Positions 54,101 to 62,215 of a stretch of DNA of 64,000 bases are shown in pieces. Under the pieces are notes generated by a model that saw only the letters and a list, made by a program, of their open reading frames with translations, was not told the origin of the DNA and did no database searches. Within the stretch, counting starts at the first letter, position 1, and each line of letters begins with the position of its first letter. The translations under genes were made by a program, and so were the position numbers. Source of the stretch: Faecalicatena_A orotica. GTDB taxonomy: Bacteria > Bacillota > Clostridia > Lachnospirales > Lachnospiraceae. The stretch lies in NCBI RefSeq assembly GCF_040545875.1, contig NZ_JBEPMR010000005.1; one strand, written 5' to 3'.

Positions 54101-54261
54101 TCCTTTGTATCATCAGATACAATTTTCGTTGTGTTAATTCCAAGAACCGTATTGATCCTGCCTTCATACGAATCCGCAACTGGTGCGCCCAGGTTCACCG
54201 CAACTAGCATGAACGCCGAGACTGCACCTAAACCTCGTGTCAGTTCTTTCTTAATTTTCAT
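51196..54261 (-). CDS. Membrane-anchored GH3 glucosidase with permuted domains
   Basis: A 1021-residue glycosidase. A signal/anchor segment opens the protein and a second membrane span closes it (TALKALNVVFILLTALFIGL). Domain order is reversed relative to ordinary GH3. The alpha/beta sandwich (EEGSVLLKNDNNALPLSE) and an Fn3-like unit (KSVVQVYAQTP) come first. The TIM-barrel domain (KHMVVNDQEANRESVATFTN; nucleophile Asp in HVTTDAVVAMDY) comes last. Permuted GH3 enzymes are known from Ruminococcus. The exact glucoside substrate is unknown. GGAGGAAAGGGA precedes the ATG. Confidence 0.88.
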   Translation of the reverse strand: MKIKKELTRGLGAVSAFMLVAVNLGAPVADSYEGRINTVLGINTTKIVSDDTKEEDTAYYKSDYGTDIYDTDKLQELEDDCADEAVLEQEEGSVLLKNDNNALPLSEGSSITLFGQNSIESAQKSESAGGFGAAAPVSGPFYSYHSTSGSTQELVTYLSAMQSAYNVNETMVKAYQNSGYTRLKDAQNPEIGEAPKELYTEDLKNSWKNEYNDAAVVMLTRQGSEDCDLVLEDSEGISQLALHQDERDLLEMLKEEKANGTFKKIILLVNSNWAMELGELDDYDVDACLWIGSPGAVGFTGVVNVLKGDVSPSGKLVDTYAKNSLSAPAVTYAQAKNTPQWENLDEVLEFCSDTDKYVSNYLIYSEGIYVGYKYYETRYEDTVLGSGNATGAAGSSTNAAWDYNNEIAYPFGYGLSYTSFTQQVDGVEYHEETDSYTVKVTVTNEGDKAGKSVVQVYAQTPYGDYEKENAVEKSAIQVAGFEKTGMLEPGASETVEVDVEKYLLASYDYTNAKGYILSEGDYYLAIGDDAHDALNNILAAKGAQGMTDVLGSPAEGDADKAYTWKEEKLDTETYRQSRYSDETVTNQFDDADLNNLETDTVDYLSRSDWEGTYPVTQVSVTATEDMMKTLDGELYEQPEDSPSVDDFTQGKDAGLSFVSMKDVEFDDEETWNTFLDQLTAEEMCSILPDQNGSSMIESVNMPATYRGDDMDCLEQVKFKATEKSGIVWPSTVVMTSTWNKDEMARRSALTANEAYFMGCTEIWSGGPNIHRTPFNGRASAYYSEDGNMGYIVGAIVGENVQKYGIILGLKHMVVNDQEANRESVATFTNEQALREQYLRAFEGAYTKGGALGTMTAFNRIGCTYCGSSAPLLTQVLRGEWGFKGHVTTDAVVAMDYKTHYTSNITAGVDYFCWDMAGFGASEESAASNLSKDKVLKAIEDGDGYMLEALRNATKHTVYAQSRSILINGLDSNAKVEHITPWWQTALKALNVVFILLTALFIGLYYLEAFVWSKKELGGKQS

Positions 54262-54500
54262 TCCCTTTCCTCCATGATATATGATCGCGCCAGATACACT
54301 GCATCAAACTGCAGGGAACCCGACTCCCGCTGCTGCCGCCAGCCGGACATGCAAATCTGTCTGCCCGAATCGCTGCCCGCGGGAATAAAATAATTCCGTG
54401 CACATCATTATTTTTGTAAAATATATCATGAATTCACAAAATATCCACAGATATTTCGTAACAGGTCATTTCCATTTCGTACTTTGCATTTTTTTCTTTC

Positions 54501-55763
54501 TTACGGAATCGGAACTACAATCATCAGCCTAAATGTATTGTTTTGTATCCCCACATCCATACAGCCATCATATTTTTCCACGCTGTTTCTGATACTTTTC
54601 AGCCCGAATCCATGCCCTTCACTCTCCTTCTTCGTCGTCAGCGGCAGACCATTTTCAAAAATAAGGTCCTCATTTTCAAAATAGTTTTCCACCTGCATAA
54701 GCAGAAGTTTTCCTTTTGTCCACACTGAAACCGAAATTATCTTCTTTTCCGGATCAGAAACCATAAGTACACTTTCAATAGCATTGTCTATCGCATTTCC
54801 AAGGATTGTATAAAGATCTACCGCATGAATGAAATCCATCTTTTTCCCATCTGCCACACAAGTCAGGTCAATACCATTCTTCATACAGATCAGATTCTTT
54901 TGCGAGAGCAGAATGTCCAGCACCTTGCTGCCGGTCTCCAGTTGGGAATCATAGGACTGTATTGTTTTGCTGACTTCATTGAAATATGTCTGCCGCTCCT
55001 CTTCATTCGCAAACAGTTTAAGGGACTCCAGATGCTTCTTCAGGTCATGGCAGATCATATTGATCGTCTCCATGTCATCTTTCCTGAGCTTGTACAATTC
55101 CTTTTGTTTCATCCAGATCTGCTTTTCCATATCCTGTTCTCTCTGTTTTTTCAGCTTTTTCTTATAATCAACCTGTTCCCATAAAACAAAGACACAGCAG
55201 ATCAGATCATATGCCATACAAACGTAGTACATGCTGCTTCTGTCCCCAGCATAAATATTATCCGCCACAATACTGAGTACCAGTACAAGCAGTAATATAA
55301 TACAGAGTGAAAACATCGAAAATTTAAGGTCAATATTAAACCTGCCGTTTTCTGGCAGCTTTCTCACGACCAAATAATAAACTGCCGCAAGTACGGCTAT
55401 GGAAACCAGTATATAGCCGATAGAATAAACCGGCTGGTTTCCATCCGGGCGGAACAGTATCTGGTACAGGCCGTAAGAAATGTGCTGTGTTATGTATGCG
55501 CACGCAAGACAATAAACAGATTCTTTTACCGTTATATCATACAGGAGGAAGCAAAATACTGTCATTGCACAGAATTCAACAATATACGTTAAAAATCCGT
55601 GGGTGAACAGACTGGCACAGAACAGACAGAATATAATCCCTCCGGCCAGTCGGTACGGGAACCTGTCCCTTTTCTTTAAACCGGCTGAAAACAGCAAAAC
55701 AATCGGAAGCATATTAATCGTAAAAAAACTCCGTAATATCAAGTCTGCAATTGTCTCTCCCAT
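54501..55763 (-). CDS. GHKL-family sensor histidine kinase
   Basis: A 420-residue kinase with about six membrane spans in its first 200 residues. A coiled-coil (KKLKKQREQDMEKQIWMKQK) and the phospho-acceptor region INMICHDLKKHLESLK follow. The ATPase has TILGNAIDNAIESV and GHGFGLKSIRNSVEKYDG. Its ATG overlaps the stop of its response regulator by one base. It is the second kinase of this class in the window; the signal is unknown. Confidence 0.9.
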   Translation of the reverse strand: MGETIADLILRSFFTINMLPIVLLFSAGLKKRDRFPYRLAGGIIFCLFCASLFTHGFLTYIVEFCAMTVFCFLLYDITVKESVYCLACAYITQHISYGLYQILFRPDGNQPVYSIGYILVSIAVLAAVYYLVVRKLPENGRFNIDLKFSMFSLCIILLLVLVLSIVADNIYAGDRSSMYYVCMAYDLICCVFVLWEQVDYKKKLKKQREQDMEKQIWMKQKELYKLRKDDMETINMICHDLKKHLESLKLFANEEERQTYFNEVSKTIQSYDSQLETGSKVLDILLSQKNLICMKNGIDLTCVADGKKMDFIHAVDLYTILGNAIDNAIESVLMVSDPEKKIISVSVWTKGKLLLMQVENYFENEDLIFENGLPLTTKKESEGHGFGLKSIRNSVEKYDGCMDVGIQNNTFRLMIVVPIP

Positions 55764-56476
55764 TATCTCAGCCCTCCCTTGTAATAATCTAAAAGTGCCT
55801 GCTTTAACTGCTTTTTGCGCGATCTGCTCACCTTCAGCTCATACCTGCCATCCAGTTCAACTGTTTCTTTCTCAAGTGACGTTACATATTTCAGATTGAT
55901 ACAAAAGCAGTGGTTACAACATGTGAAATGCTTTTCCTCAAATTTGTTTGCAAATTCTTTCAAAGTCCCCAGCATTTTATACTCCTGACTCTTTGTAATA
56001 ATATGAAGCCAGTGGTCTCTTATCTCAGCATAGATAATATCATCAGACATTACCTTCCGGACTCCCGTCTCATAAGGAACAAGCAGGCTTACCGCCTCCG
56101 ATTCCCTGATAGATGAAATCGCCTTCGTCAGCTTCATGGAAAACGGGAAATATTTGACTGGCTTGAGTACATAATCCAGAGCCCCGACCTCATACCCGTT
56201 GATCGCATACTGTGCCATATTCGTTATAAAAATTATAATGACCCGGTCATCTGTCCTGCGCACCACCTTTGCCGCGTCCATTCCGTTCATTCTCGGCATT
56301 TCAATATCCATTAACAGAATATCATACACCGGCTCATAGTCTGAAACCAGTTCACTTCCATCAGAAAAACAAGAAACATCGATTTCGACATCGTTTTCCA
56401 TGACATAAGTGTCTATATACTTTTTGATCCTGTTCATAAAAGCTTTATCATCCTCTACGATTGCAATACGAATCAT
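55763..56476 (-). CDS. LytTR-family response regulator
   Basis: A 237-residue regulator with receiver Asp in DILLMDIEMPRMNG and a C-terminal LytTR domain (EKHFTCCNHCFCINLKYVTS and RYELKVSRSRKKQLKQAL). It is partnered with the GHKL kinase that overlaps its 3' end. The target is not evident; the permuted GH3 gene downstream of the pair on the same strand is a possibility. AAGGGGGAAAC is the ribosome binding site. Confidence 0.9.
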   Translation of the reverse strand: MIRIAIVEDDKAFMNRIKKYIDTYVMENDVEIDVSCFSDGSELVSDYEPVYDILLMDIEMPRMNGMDAAKVVRRTDDRVIIIFITNMAQYAINGYEVGALDYVLKPVKYFPFSMKLTKAISSIRESEAVSLLVPYETGVRKVMSDDIIYAEIRDHWLHIITKSQEYKMLGTLKEFANKFEEKHFTCCNHCFCINLKYVTSLEKETVELDGRYELKVSRSRKKQLKQALLDYYKGGLR

Positions 56477-56495
56477 GTTTCCCCCTTATATATGG

Positions 56496-56521
56496 AAAAG
56501 CACGTCCGCAGACGTGCTTTT
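56496..56521 (-). terminator. Terminator of nrdR
   Basis: AAAAGCACGTC-CGCA-GACGTGCTTTT is an 11-bp perfect stem with a tetraloop between nrdR and the LytTR regulator. On the minus strand it ends in TTTTCCATA. Confidence 0.75.
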
Positions 56522-56551
56522 CTTCCTGTCAAAACAGATGATATCCATCAC

Positions 56552-57001
56552 TTATTCAAGGAACTGCTTCAGCTCTGACATAAATGTATTCACATCCTTA
56601 AATTCCCTGTAAACGGATGCAAAACGAACATAAGCTACAGGGTCCAGAGCCATCAGCTTGTCCATCACGATCTCGCCGATCTTGCTGCTCGGAATCTCTT
56701 TCTCTTCCCTGTTAAAAATCTCCAGTTCAATTTCATCTATCGTCTTCTGGATCTCAGATGCAGGAACCGGACGTTTATAACAAGCACTTAAAACACCCTG
56801 TTCTATCTTGGCACGGTCATACTGTTCCCTGTTGTTATCTTTCTTGATCACGATCAGCGGAATAGTCTCAATTTTTTCATAAGTTGTAAAACGCTTTCCG
56901 CACACATCGCAGGAACGCCTTCTGCGAATGGAATTGTTCTCTTCCGCCGGTCTTGAATCAATAACTCTCGTATCGGGGTGGCCACAATAAGGACATTTCA
57001 T
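56552..57001 (-). CDS. nrdR: Ribonucleotide reductase repressor NrdR
   Basis: A 149-residue ATP/dATP-sensing repressor of ribonucleotide reductase genes. The N-terminal zinc ribbon has its four cysteines in MKCPYCGHPD and CDVCGKRFTTYE; the ATP-cone follows (PLIVIKKDNNREQYDRAKIE). The start at 57001 (MKCPYCGH) matches all family members and is preceded by AGGCGGA. Confidence 0.96.
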   Translation of the reverse strand: MKCPYCGHPDTRVIDSRPAEENNSIRRRRSCDVCGKRFTTYEKIETIPLIVIKKDNNREQYDRAKIEQGVLSACYKRPVPASEIQKTIDEIELEIFNREEKEIPSSKIGEIVMDKLMALDPVAYVRFASVYREFKDVNTFMSELKQFLE

Positions 57002-57116
57002 AATATATTCCGCCTTTCCTACCAATTCTGTCCTCATTATACACAATATCCTTTACTGTGTCCAGATGATGTTTCGCGTATTTACGGGCTTTTTTGCCCT
57101 TTTCCGGGGCGGGTCT

Positions 57117-57371
57117 TTACAGCTTCTGAAGAAACTTTTCCTCCTGTATTTCTACTAATATAATATCCGGACCAATCTTCTTAATACAGCGCCACGGAAT
57201 CACATATTCGCAGTCTGTCCCCAGAAACCCGCATATCTTCCCGGGGCCCGGAATTATGATCGCCTCAACCCTGCCTTCTTTGACATCGATGTCTATGTCT
57301 ACGACACACCCCAGCCTCTTACAGTCACATACGTTGATTACTTCCTTTTCCCGCAGTTCACATAATCTCAT
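57117..57371 (-). CDS. YlmC/YmxH-family PRC-barrel protein
   Basis: An 84-residue protein of the sporulation-associated YlmC/YmxH family (MRLCELREKEVINVCDCKRL; GKICGFLGTDCEYVIPWRCI), conserved in spore-forming Clostridia and of unknown mechanism. The start at 57371 fits the family; earlier in-frame codons do not. It supports a sporulating host. Confidence 0.88.
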   Translation of the reverse strand: MRLCELREKEVINVCDCKRLGCVVDIDIDVKEGRVEAIIIPGPGKICGFLGTDCEYVIPWRCIKKIGPDIILVEIQEEKFLQKL

Positions 57372-57427
57372 AGTTTCCCATCCTGAACAGTCAGCCTGCT
57401 TCATACGGACCCATTTTCTGATAACAC

Positions 57428-57485
57428 AAAAAATGCCCGCATACAGCAACAGCAGTTATTCTTACTGTTACTATATGCAGGCATT
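57428..57485 (-). terminator. Terminator of the NatAB-like operon
   Basis: Minus strand AATGCCTGCATATAGTAACAG pairs with CTGTTGCTGTATGCGGGCATT (two short bulges), followed by TTTTTTG. It is a classic intrinsic terminator 26 bp downstream of the permease gene. Confidence 0.85.
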
Positions 57486-57510
57486 CAGAATCGGTGATAC
57501 TGTGTAATGG

Positions 57511-58716
57511 TTAAATTGACATCACTTTCTCGCTCTCAAATGCCTTCGCGATTACACCGATCAGTACCGCTCCGAGAACCAGTGTTACTCCCAGTGTCAG
57601 TCCATACTGCATCATGGTGACCTCCTGTGTCAGGATTCCCTGCAGCGTCAGTGATGTGTTATAGATCGGTACGGCATAAAGCCATTCCTGTGGGGTCTTT
57701 GTTGTAAACATTGTTGTGATTCCGAGTACAAGTACGAGCATATACACTGGCATGATATAGGAGTTCGCTTCCTTTACAGTCTTGGCAAATACAGATACCA
57801 GAACGATGATCGCGGAATACATAAACGCAATTGCAATTAAAAGCGCCGCCAGCATTCCTATCTGTGCCGGGTTCAGCGACAGGTTCACGCCTAAATCCGA
57901 ACCTCCCATGCCGCCCATCATCTGTGGCATAAAGGCTACCATAGCCCCCACATAGACAACCGAAGAGACACCGGAAATAATCATGAGTGAGAATACTTTT
58001 CCTAATACGATCGAGCTTCTTTTTATCGGAGACACGAGAAGGCTTGCCATTGTACCACGCTCCTTCTCACCGGCTACCATATCCGTCCCGATCCCCATCG
58101 CACCAGCAAATAACAGGATCGTTATAAAGTAAGGCAGCATCATACCGAGTATCTTCCCGCCGGCCTTTTCTTCATCCTGAATGACCATATCCGGATTGTC
58201 AGAATTCACCGTAAATACGGTCAGCCCCGCCATGTCTTCCACGCGGTCTGCCAGAAGTGTCTCCCTGTAATTTTCCAGCACGCCTGATGAAATCGCATCA
58301 TATGCCGCACGTGAATAATCTTCCGACGGGTTATAATAGGTCTTGATCTGAGGGACAGAATCACCGGCCTTATACTCCGTAACCGCGTCCATGAAACCTT
58401 CCGGAAATTCTATCAGCAGGTCTGCATTCCCGTCTCTGATCATATCTTCCGTGCCTGCACGGTCGCTCATCTGGATAATCTCACATTCTTTATCTGATGA
58501 TCTTAAAAAGTCTTCAAATCCGTCCGGGGCATTCTGGACATATACAATAGAATTATGCGCTTCCACATCATTCTGTGCACTCGTGCTCAGACTGCTGACC
58601 AGTGTCATGATCCCGACCATGATAAGGACAGGAAGCAGGAAAACGGAAAAAATCATCTTCTTATCTTTAAATACTCTGGCCAGTTCTTTCCGGCATATCT
58701 GACTGATTCCACTCAT
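57511..58716 (-). CDS. ABC-2 permease, NatB-like
   Basis: A 401-residue membrane protein. One N-terminal span (MIFSVFLLPVLIMVGIMTLV) is followed by a large extracellular domain (about residues 40-170), then five more spans, including GAMGIGTDMVAGEKERGTMASL. This matches NatB-type Na+ or drug efflux permeases. It begins one base after the ATPase stop codon. GGGGGGAAGTAAG is the ribosome binding site. Confidence 0.85.
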   Translation of the reverse strand: MSGISQICRKELARVFKDKKMIFSVFLLPVLIMVGIMTLVSSLSTSAQNDVEAHNSIVYVQNAPDGFEDFLRSSDKECEIIQMSDRAGTEDMIRDGNADLLIEFPEGFMDAVTEYKAGDSVPQIKTYYNPSEDYSRAAYDAISSGVLENYRETLLADRVEDMAGLTVFTVNSDNPDMVIQDEEKAGGKILGMMLPYFITILLFAGAMGIGTDMVAGEKERGTMASLLVSPIKRSSIVLGKVFSLMIISGVSSVVYVGAMVAFMPQMMGGMGGSDLGVNLSLNPAQIGMLAALLIAIAFMYSAIIVLVSVFAKTVKEANSYIMPVYMLVLVLGITTMFTTKTPQEWLYAVPIYNTSLTLQGILTQEVTMMQYGLTLGVTLVLGAVLIGVIAKAFESEKVMSI

Positions 58717-58717
58717 C

Positions 58718-59491
58718 TTACTTCCCCCCTTTTATGTCTCTGTAGAGTTCAAAGAAAGCATCTTCGAGATCCTCTGTATTCGTATCGTGGAGGATCTGCT
58801 CCAGATTCCCCTCAGCAACTTTACATCCGTCAATGATAATCCCGATCCTGTCACAGATCTTCTCAGCCTCGGACATCACATGTGTGGAGATGATGACAAG
58901 CTTGCCGTCATCCCGCAGCTTTTTCAGATAATCCGTCACGCTTCTGGCCGTGATAACATCCAGCCCATTGGTCGGCTCATCAAATATCACAATCTCCGGG
59001 TCGTGCACAAGGCAGACTGCGATAGCCGCCTTCTGTGCCATACCTGTTGACAGCTCTTTGATCTTCTTATGTGAAAAATCCTTGATCCCGAAATAAGTAA
59101 AAAGTTCTTCTTTCCGGGACTTTAACCTGTCTTCCGGTATATTATGCAGTCTTCCGAAGAAGTCAAACATATAGTCAACGGAAAACTGCGGGTCCAGCTT
59201 GATATCACCGGTCAGGAAACCGATCTTCTCCCTTACTTTTTCCGGCTCCTTCTGTACCTCGTGCCCTGCAACGAATATCTCTCCTTTTGTGGGCTTGATA
59301 ATCGTAGAGATGCAGCGCAGTGTCGTCGTCTTTCCCGCCCCGTTTGGTCCTAAAAGTCCATATATCTCTCCCGGCTTTGCAGTCAGGCTCAGGTTATTAA
59401 CAGCAGTCTTGACCGGATTCGTCGTCTTGGATTCCTTCATCTGCTTTTTGTTCAGCTTATAAATCTTGGTCATGCCTTTGATTTCAATCAT
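58718..59491 (-). CDS. ABC ATPase, NatA-like
   Basis: A 257-residue ATPase with Walker A GPNGAGKTTTLR, signature LSTGMAQKAAIAV and Walker B IVIFDEPTNGLD. It is paired with the downstream NatB-like permease. Sodium efflux is the annotated role of the family in Bacillus, but a hydrophobic drug or peptide cannot be excluded. Confidence 0.88.
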   Translation of the reverse strand: MIEIKGMTKIYKLNKKQMKESKTTNPVKTAVNNLSLTAKPGEIYGLLGPNGAGKTTTLRCISTIIKPTKGEIFVAGHEVQKEPEKVREKIGFLTGDIKLDPQFSVDYMFDFFGRLHNIPEDRLKSRKEELFTYFGIKDFSHKKIKELSTGMAQKAAIAVCLVHDPEIVIFDEPTNGLDVITARSVTDYLKKLRDDGKLVIISTHVMSEAEKICDRIGIIIDGCKVAEGNLEQILHDTNTEDLEDAFFELYRDIKGGK

Positions 59492-59649
59492 AATCTCCCC
59501 TCCTCATATCTGTATTATTGTGTTAATACAAATATAAGTCTTTGTTATCTATTTGTCAACCAAAATATTTTACCAGTTTTATCCCTGTTTTTTATTGGGT
59601 TTTTATATTTAATTTCTCAGTCTGCTTTCCTGAAATCAGAAACCCGGAA

Positions 59650-60129
59650 TTACAGGTTCTTCTCATAGTACTTTTTGATAACAGCCAGAAGCAGGCAGTA
59701 CAATATTGTCACGGCCCATATGCACCAGAATACCATCATATTGAAGAACACGGATATCAGCATTGTCACATAACAGAGACCAAGCATAATATATCCTGTC
59801 AGGTACATCGTCTTCTGCATGATCAGGCTGTTCCTTTCATCGGACTCTTTCAGCCGTTCCGCCCTCAGACGTTTTTCATCACGCAGAAGTTTCTTTGCTT
59901 TTATATACTCCTTAATTCCCATGACAATGATAACTGCCCCGGTTCCTGAAAATAATCCGCATACAAATCCTGCATGCATGGTTTCCATACGCATCATTGC
60001 AAACAGCGCCGCAATTATGGCTGCAGCCCCCGCAAAACAAAGCAGGATATCGGCCTTACATCTGCTCTTCAACTTGTTCCTGTACTCCTCATCGGTCTTT
60101 GCACCTTTTAATAATGTTTTCACTATCAT
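59650..60129 (-). CDS. Four-span membrane protein paired with an XRE regulator
   Basis: A 159-residue protein with four hydrophobic segments in two pairs (ILLCFAGAAAIIAALFAMM, AGFVCGLFSGTGAVIIVMG, LTGYIMLGLCYVTMLISVF, MVFWCIWAVTILYCLLLAV) separated by a charged loop. It overlaps the XRE gene by 4 bp. Small regulator plus membrane-protein pairs of this kind (DUF2178-like) are frequent in Lachnospiraceae and of unknown function. Confidence 0.75.
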   Translation of the reverse strand: MIVKTLLKGAKTDEEYRNKLKSRCKADILLCFAGAAAIIAALFAMMRMETMHAGFVCGLFSGTGAVIIVMGIKEYIKAKKLLRDEKRLRAERLKESDERNSLIMQKTMYLTGYIMLGLCYVTMLISVFFNMMVFWCIWAVTILYCLLLAVIKKYYEKNL

Positions 60130-60335
60130 ATGTTCTCCTCCTCCAGATTAAATATAAAAATCTCCTCTATACTCATTTCAAAATACTGTGCGATCTTATG
60201 GGCTAAAATCAACGATGCATTATACTTGCCGTTTTCCAGCGATATAATGGTCTGCCTTGTCACTTCAACCGCATCTGCCAGCTCATTCTGCGTAATCTTC
60301 CGCGCTTTCCTTAATTCCTGAATCCGGTTAATCAA
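60126..60335 (-). CDS. Small XRE-family regulator
   Basis: A 69-residue DNA-binding protein, almost entirely helix-turn-helix (ITQNELADAVEVTRQTIISL). It starts with TTG after GGGGAAGCG. Its promoter region carries three 23-bp-spaced repeats, probably its own operator. Confidence 0.85.
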   Translation of the reverse strand: MINRIQELRKARKITQNELADAVEVTRQTIISLENGKYNASLILAHKIAQYFEMSIEEIFIFNLEEENI

Positions 60336-60352
60336 TACGCTTCCCCGCTTTC

Positions 60353-60589
60353 TTATGTTTTATCATGATTCTTGTCTGCACCCTGCCTGAATCTGAAAAG
60401 CTCTTTCTTCTTTGCTTTCAGTCTCTGGTACTTTTCTTCCGACAGCAGCCCTATTAGTTCAAAGCATATGCCAATTCCTAACATCACGCATTTAATAAAC
60501 TCAGGCACAGCAAAAAACTGTTCCATCGTTAACGTTCCTGCACACACCAATAATCCTATTTTTACTTCCTTACGTAAATCTCTTCTCAT
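60353..60589 (-). CDS. Small membrane protein upstream of the XRE gene
   Basis: A 78-residue protein with one or two hydrophobic segments (GLLVCAGTLTMEQFFAV; FIKCVMLGIGICFELIGLL) and a basic tail. AAAGGAG precedes the ATG. It is the first gene of the XRE operon. No family recognised. Confidence 0.65.
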   Translation of the reverse strand: MRRDLRKEVKIGLLVCAGTLTMEQFFAVPEFIKCVMLGIGICFELIGLLSEEKYQRLKAKKKELFRFRQGADKNHDKT

Positions 60590-60665
60590 TGGAACTTCTC
60601 CTTTCTGCTACTTTATGGATTATGAAAGCCTAAAATCATGTTTCCGTATTTGTCTTTCTGAATAA

Positions 60666-60694
60666 AGTATAGTTTGCTTTACATTAAATGTCAA
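60666..60694 (-). promoter_or_regulatory. Promoter of the XRE operon
   Basis: Minus strand: perfect TTGACA (60689-60694), 17 bp, TATACT (60666-60671). It sits within the repeat array. Confidence 0.8.
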
Positions 60695-60731
60695 GTGTGT
60701 TTTACATTTTTTGTAAAGTTTGTTTTACATT
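60672..60731 (-). repeat. Three 14-bp operator-like repeats, 23-bp period
   Basis: Minus strand carries AATGTAAAGCAAAC (60672-60685), AATGTAAAACACAC (60695-60708) and AATGTAAAACAAAC (60718-60731). The period is exactly 23 bp. One repeat fills the promoter spacer, the next lies directly upstream of the -35. A repressor binding all three would shut the promoter. Confidence 0.75.
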
Positions 60732-61142
60732 ATTAATTTTCAACCTCTTTGCCCTGTAAAATTTAAAAAAATTAGGGACAATTTTTGTTGCCCCCCACTA
60801 CTTGTAAACGAATAAATCCGATGTTATATCGTCAAACTACAGCATCGGATTTTCTGTGTCTTCCAATTTCGTCAAAATGCCTAATTGCTCTTTTTCTTAT
60901 CTCATGATATAGTTCTATCAGAAACTTCGAAAGGTATTCACCTTTCATTTTTCAATCGGCAGTTCGCCGGTTTACCCAATTAATTACTTATTAGAACCGC
61001 AGAAAACAAAATCTGAGTACTACATATTGAAGAGATTCCTGTCTTTTACATATCTGCATTTCGTGATATGATAATAATAAGTCAGAAGAACTCCTTACAT
61101 GTGTATTATCTGTTTTCTGCACAGGAAAGGAGATTTCATTTT
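60732..61142. other. Intergenic region before the Rpn-family gene
   Basis: AT-rich. It contains an inverted repeat AAATCCGATG / CATCGGATTT (60814-60823 and 60843-60852) that runs into TTTTC on the plus strand and may terminate leftover transcription. It has no gene-like frame beyond in-frame upstream codons of the next gene. Confidence 0.4.
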
Positions 61143-62168
61143 ATGACCAAAAGCAACTTTATTATGTTACCCACTGTAGACTTTTGTTTCAAGGAACTGA
61201 TGCAGAACCCCAAAGTCAGGAAGGGCTTCATTTCAGCATTGCTGAACCTGTCGCCGGATGAAGTCGAGGATACGATTCTTCTCCCCACGCTGCTTCCGAG
61301 AGACTCGGCTGATGATAAGCTGGGAATCATGGATGTACGTGTATTACTTAAGGACGGGACGCAGATGAATATGGAAATGCAGGTCAAATACTTTGAATAC
61401 TGGGATGAACGCGCCATGTTCTACCTCAGTAAGATGTTTGACAGCCAGATCCGCAAGGGTGAATCCTATGAAAAACTGCAGAAATGTATCCATGTAAGTA
61501 TTTTAGATTTCATCCATTTTCCCAATGACAAAGAATGTTACCGCAGGATTCATTTCCGGGATGACAGCACCTATGATCTTTATTCGGATAAAATGGAGCT
61601 TCAGATACTGGAACTGAAAAAACTGCCCCCTGAAGTAAAGACTGGCGAGGATGTTCTTGCATGGATGAGGTTCTTCAGTGGTAAAAACAGAGAGGAGTTT
61701 CAGACTATGGCTAAGACAAACGAATATCTCGATGAAGCATACAATACACTGCTCCAACTGAGTGCGGATGATAAAAAGCGGCTGGAATATGAGGCCCGTG
61801 AAAAGGCATTGAAAGATTATAATACCCAGATAAAAAGCGCTGAAAAGAGAGGGCTGAAAGCCGGCGAGGAGATTGGGCGCAAAGCCGGCGAGGAAATCGG
61901 ACGCAAAGCTGGGGAGGCGATTGGACGCAAAGCTGGGGAGGAAATCGGACGCAAAGCCGGTGAAGAGATTGGACGCAAAGCCGGCGAGGAAATCGGACGT
62001 AAGGCTGGAGAAGAAATTGGGATGTGCAGGGGCAAAGAGTTGGGGGAACAGGAAGGGGAACGCCGTACCCGCCAGATCTTCAAACTTTTCATGCAAGGTA
62101 AATCACCGGAAGAAATTGCCGCCCTTTGTAATATTAGTATAGATAAAGTAAAACATATATTAGAATAG
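61143..62168 (+). CDS. Rpn/PD-(D/E)XK recombination-promoting nuclease family protein
   Basis: A 341-residue protein of the Rpn (transposase_31-like) nuclease family. The nuclease core is near residues 15-130: DFCFKELMQNPKVRKGFISA, then the Asp of GIMDVRVLLKDG and the ExQ-type motif in NMEMQVKYFEYWDERAMFY. Residues about 239-294 are seven near-identical 8-residue units KAGEEIGR, and a helix-turn-helix-like end follows (GKSPEEIAALCNISIDKVKH). AAAGGAG fixes the start at 61143. Such proteins are multicopy and of uncertain role. Confidence 0.85.
   Translation: MTKSNFIMLPTVDFCFKELMQNPKVRKGFISALLNLSPDEVEDTILLPTLLPRDSADDKLGIMDVRVLLKDGTQMNMEMQVKYFEYWDERAMFYLSKMFDSQIRKGESYEKLQKCIHVSILDFIHFPNDKECYRRIHFRDDSTYDLYSDKMELQILELKKLPPEVKTGEDVLAWMRFFSGKNREEFQTMAKTNEYLDEAYNTLLQLSADDKKRLEYEAREKALKDYNTQIKSAEKRGLKAGEEIGRKAGEEIGRKAGEAIGRKAGEEIGRKAGEEIGRKAGEEIGRKAGEEIGMCRGKELGEQEGERRTRQIFKLFMQGKSPEEIAALCNISIDKVKHILE
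61857..62024 (+). repeat. Seven 24-bp tandem repeats inside the Rpn gene
   Basis: Units AAAGCCGGCGAGGAAATCGG-ACGC and variants, all in frame, encode K-A-G-E-E-I-G-R. Odd and even units differ in a GAGATTGG/GAAATCGG alternation over part of the array, so the unit of expansion was partly 48 bp. Unequal exchange could change copy number without breaking the frame. Confidence 0.9.
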
Positions 62169-62215
62169 CTTGTAAGCTACATTAGATTTTTGAGAGTTCA
62201 GGAGGATTTTACACT

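Noticed and set aside
61857..62024. Regular 24-bp repeats suggesting a CRISPR array
   Set aside because: There are no spacers; the units are contiguous, in frame and part of a coding sequence.
61503..62096. 197-codon minus-strand frame rich in FASDFL repeats
   Set aside because: It is the mirror of the KAGEEIGR coding repeat and has no ribosome binding site or family.
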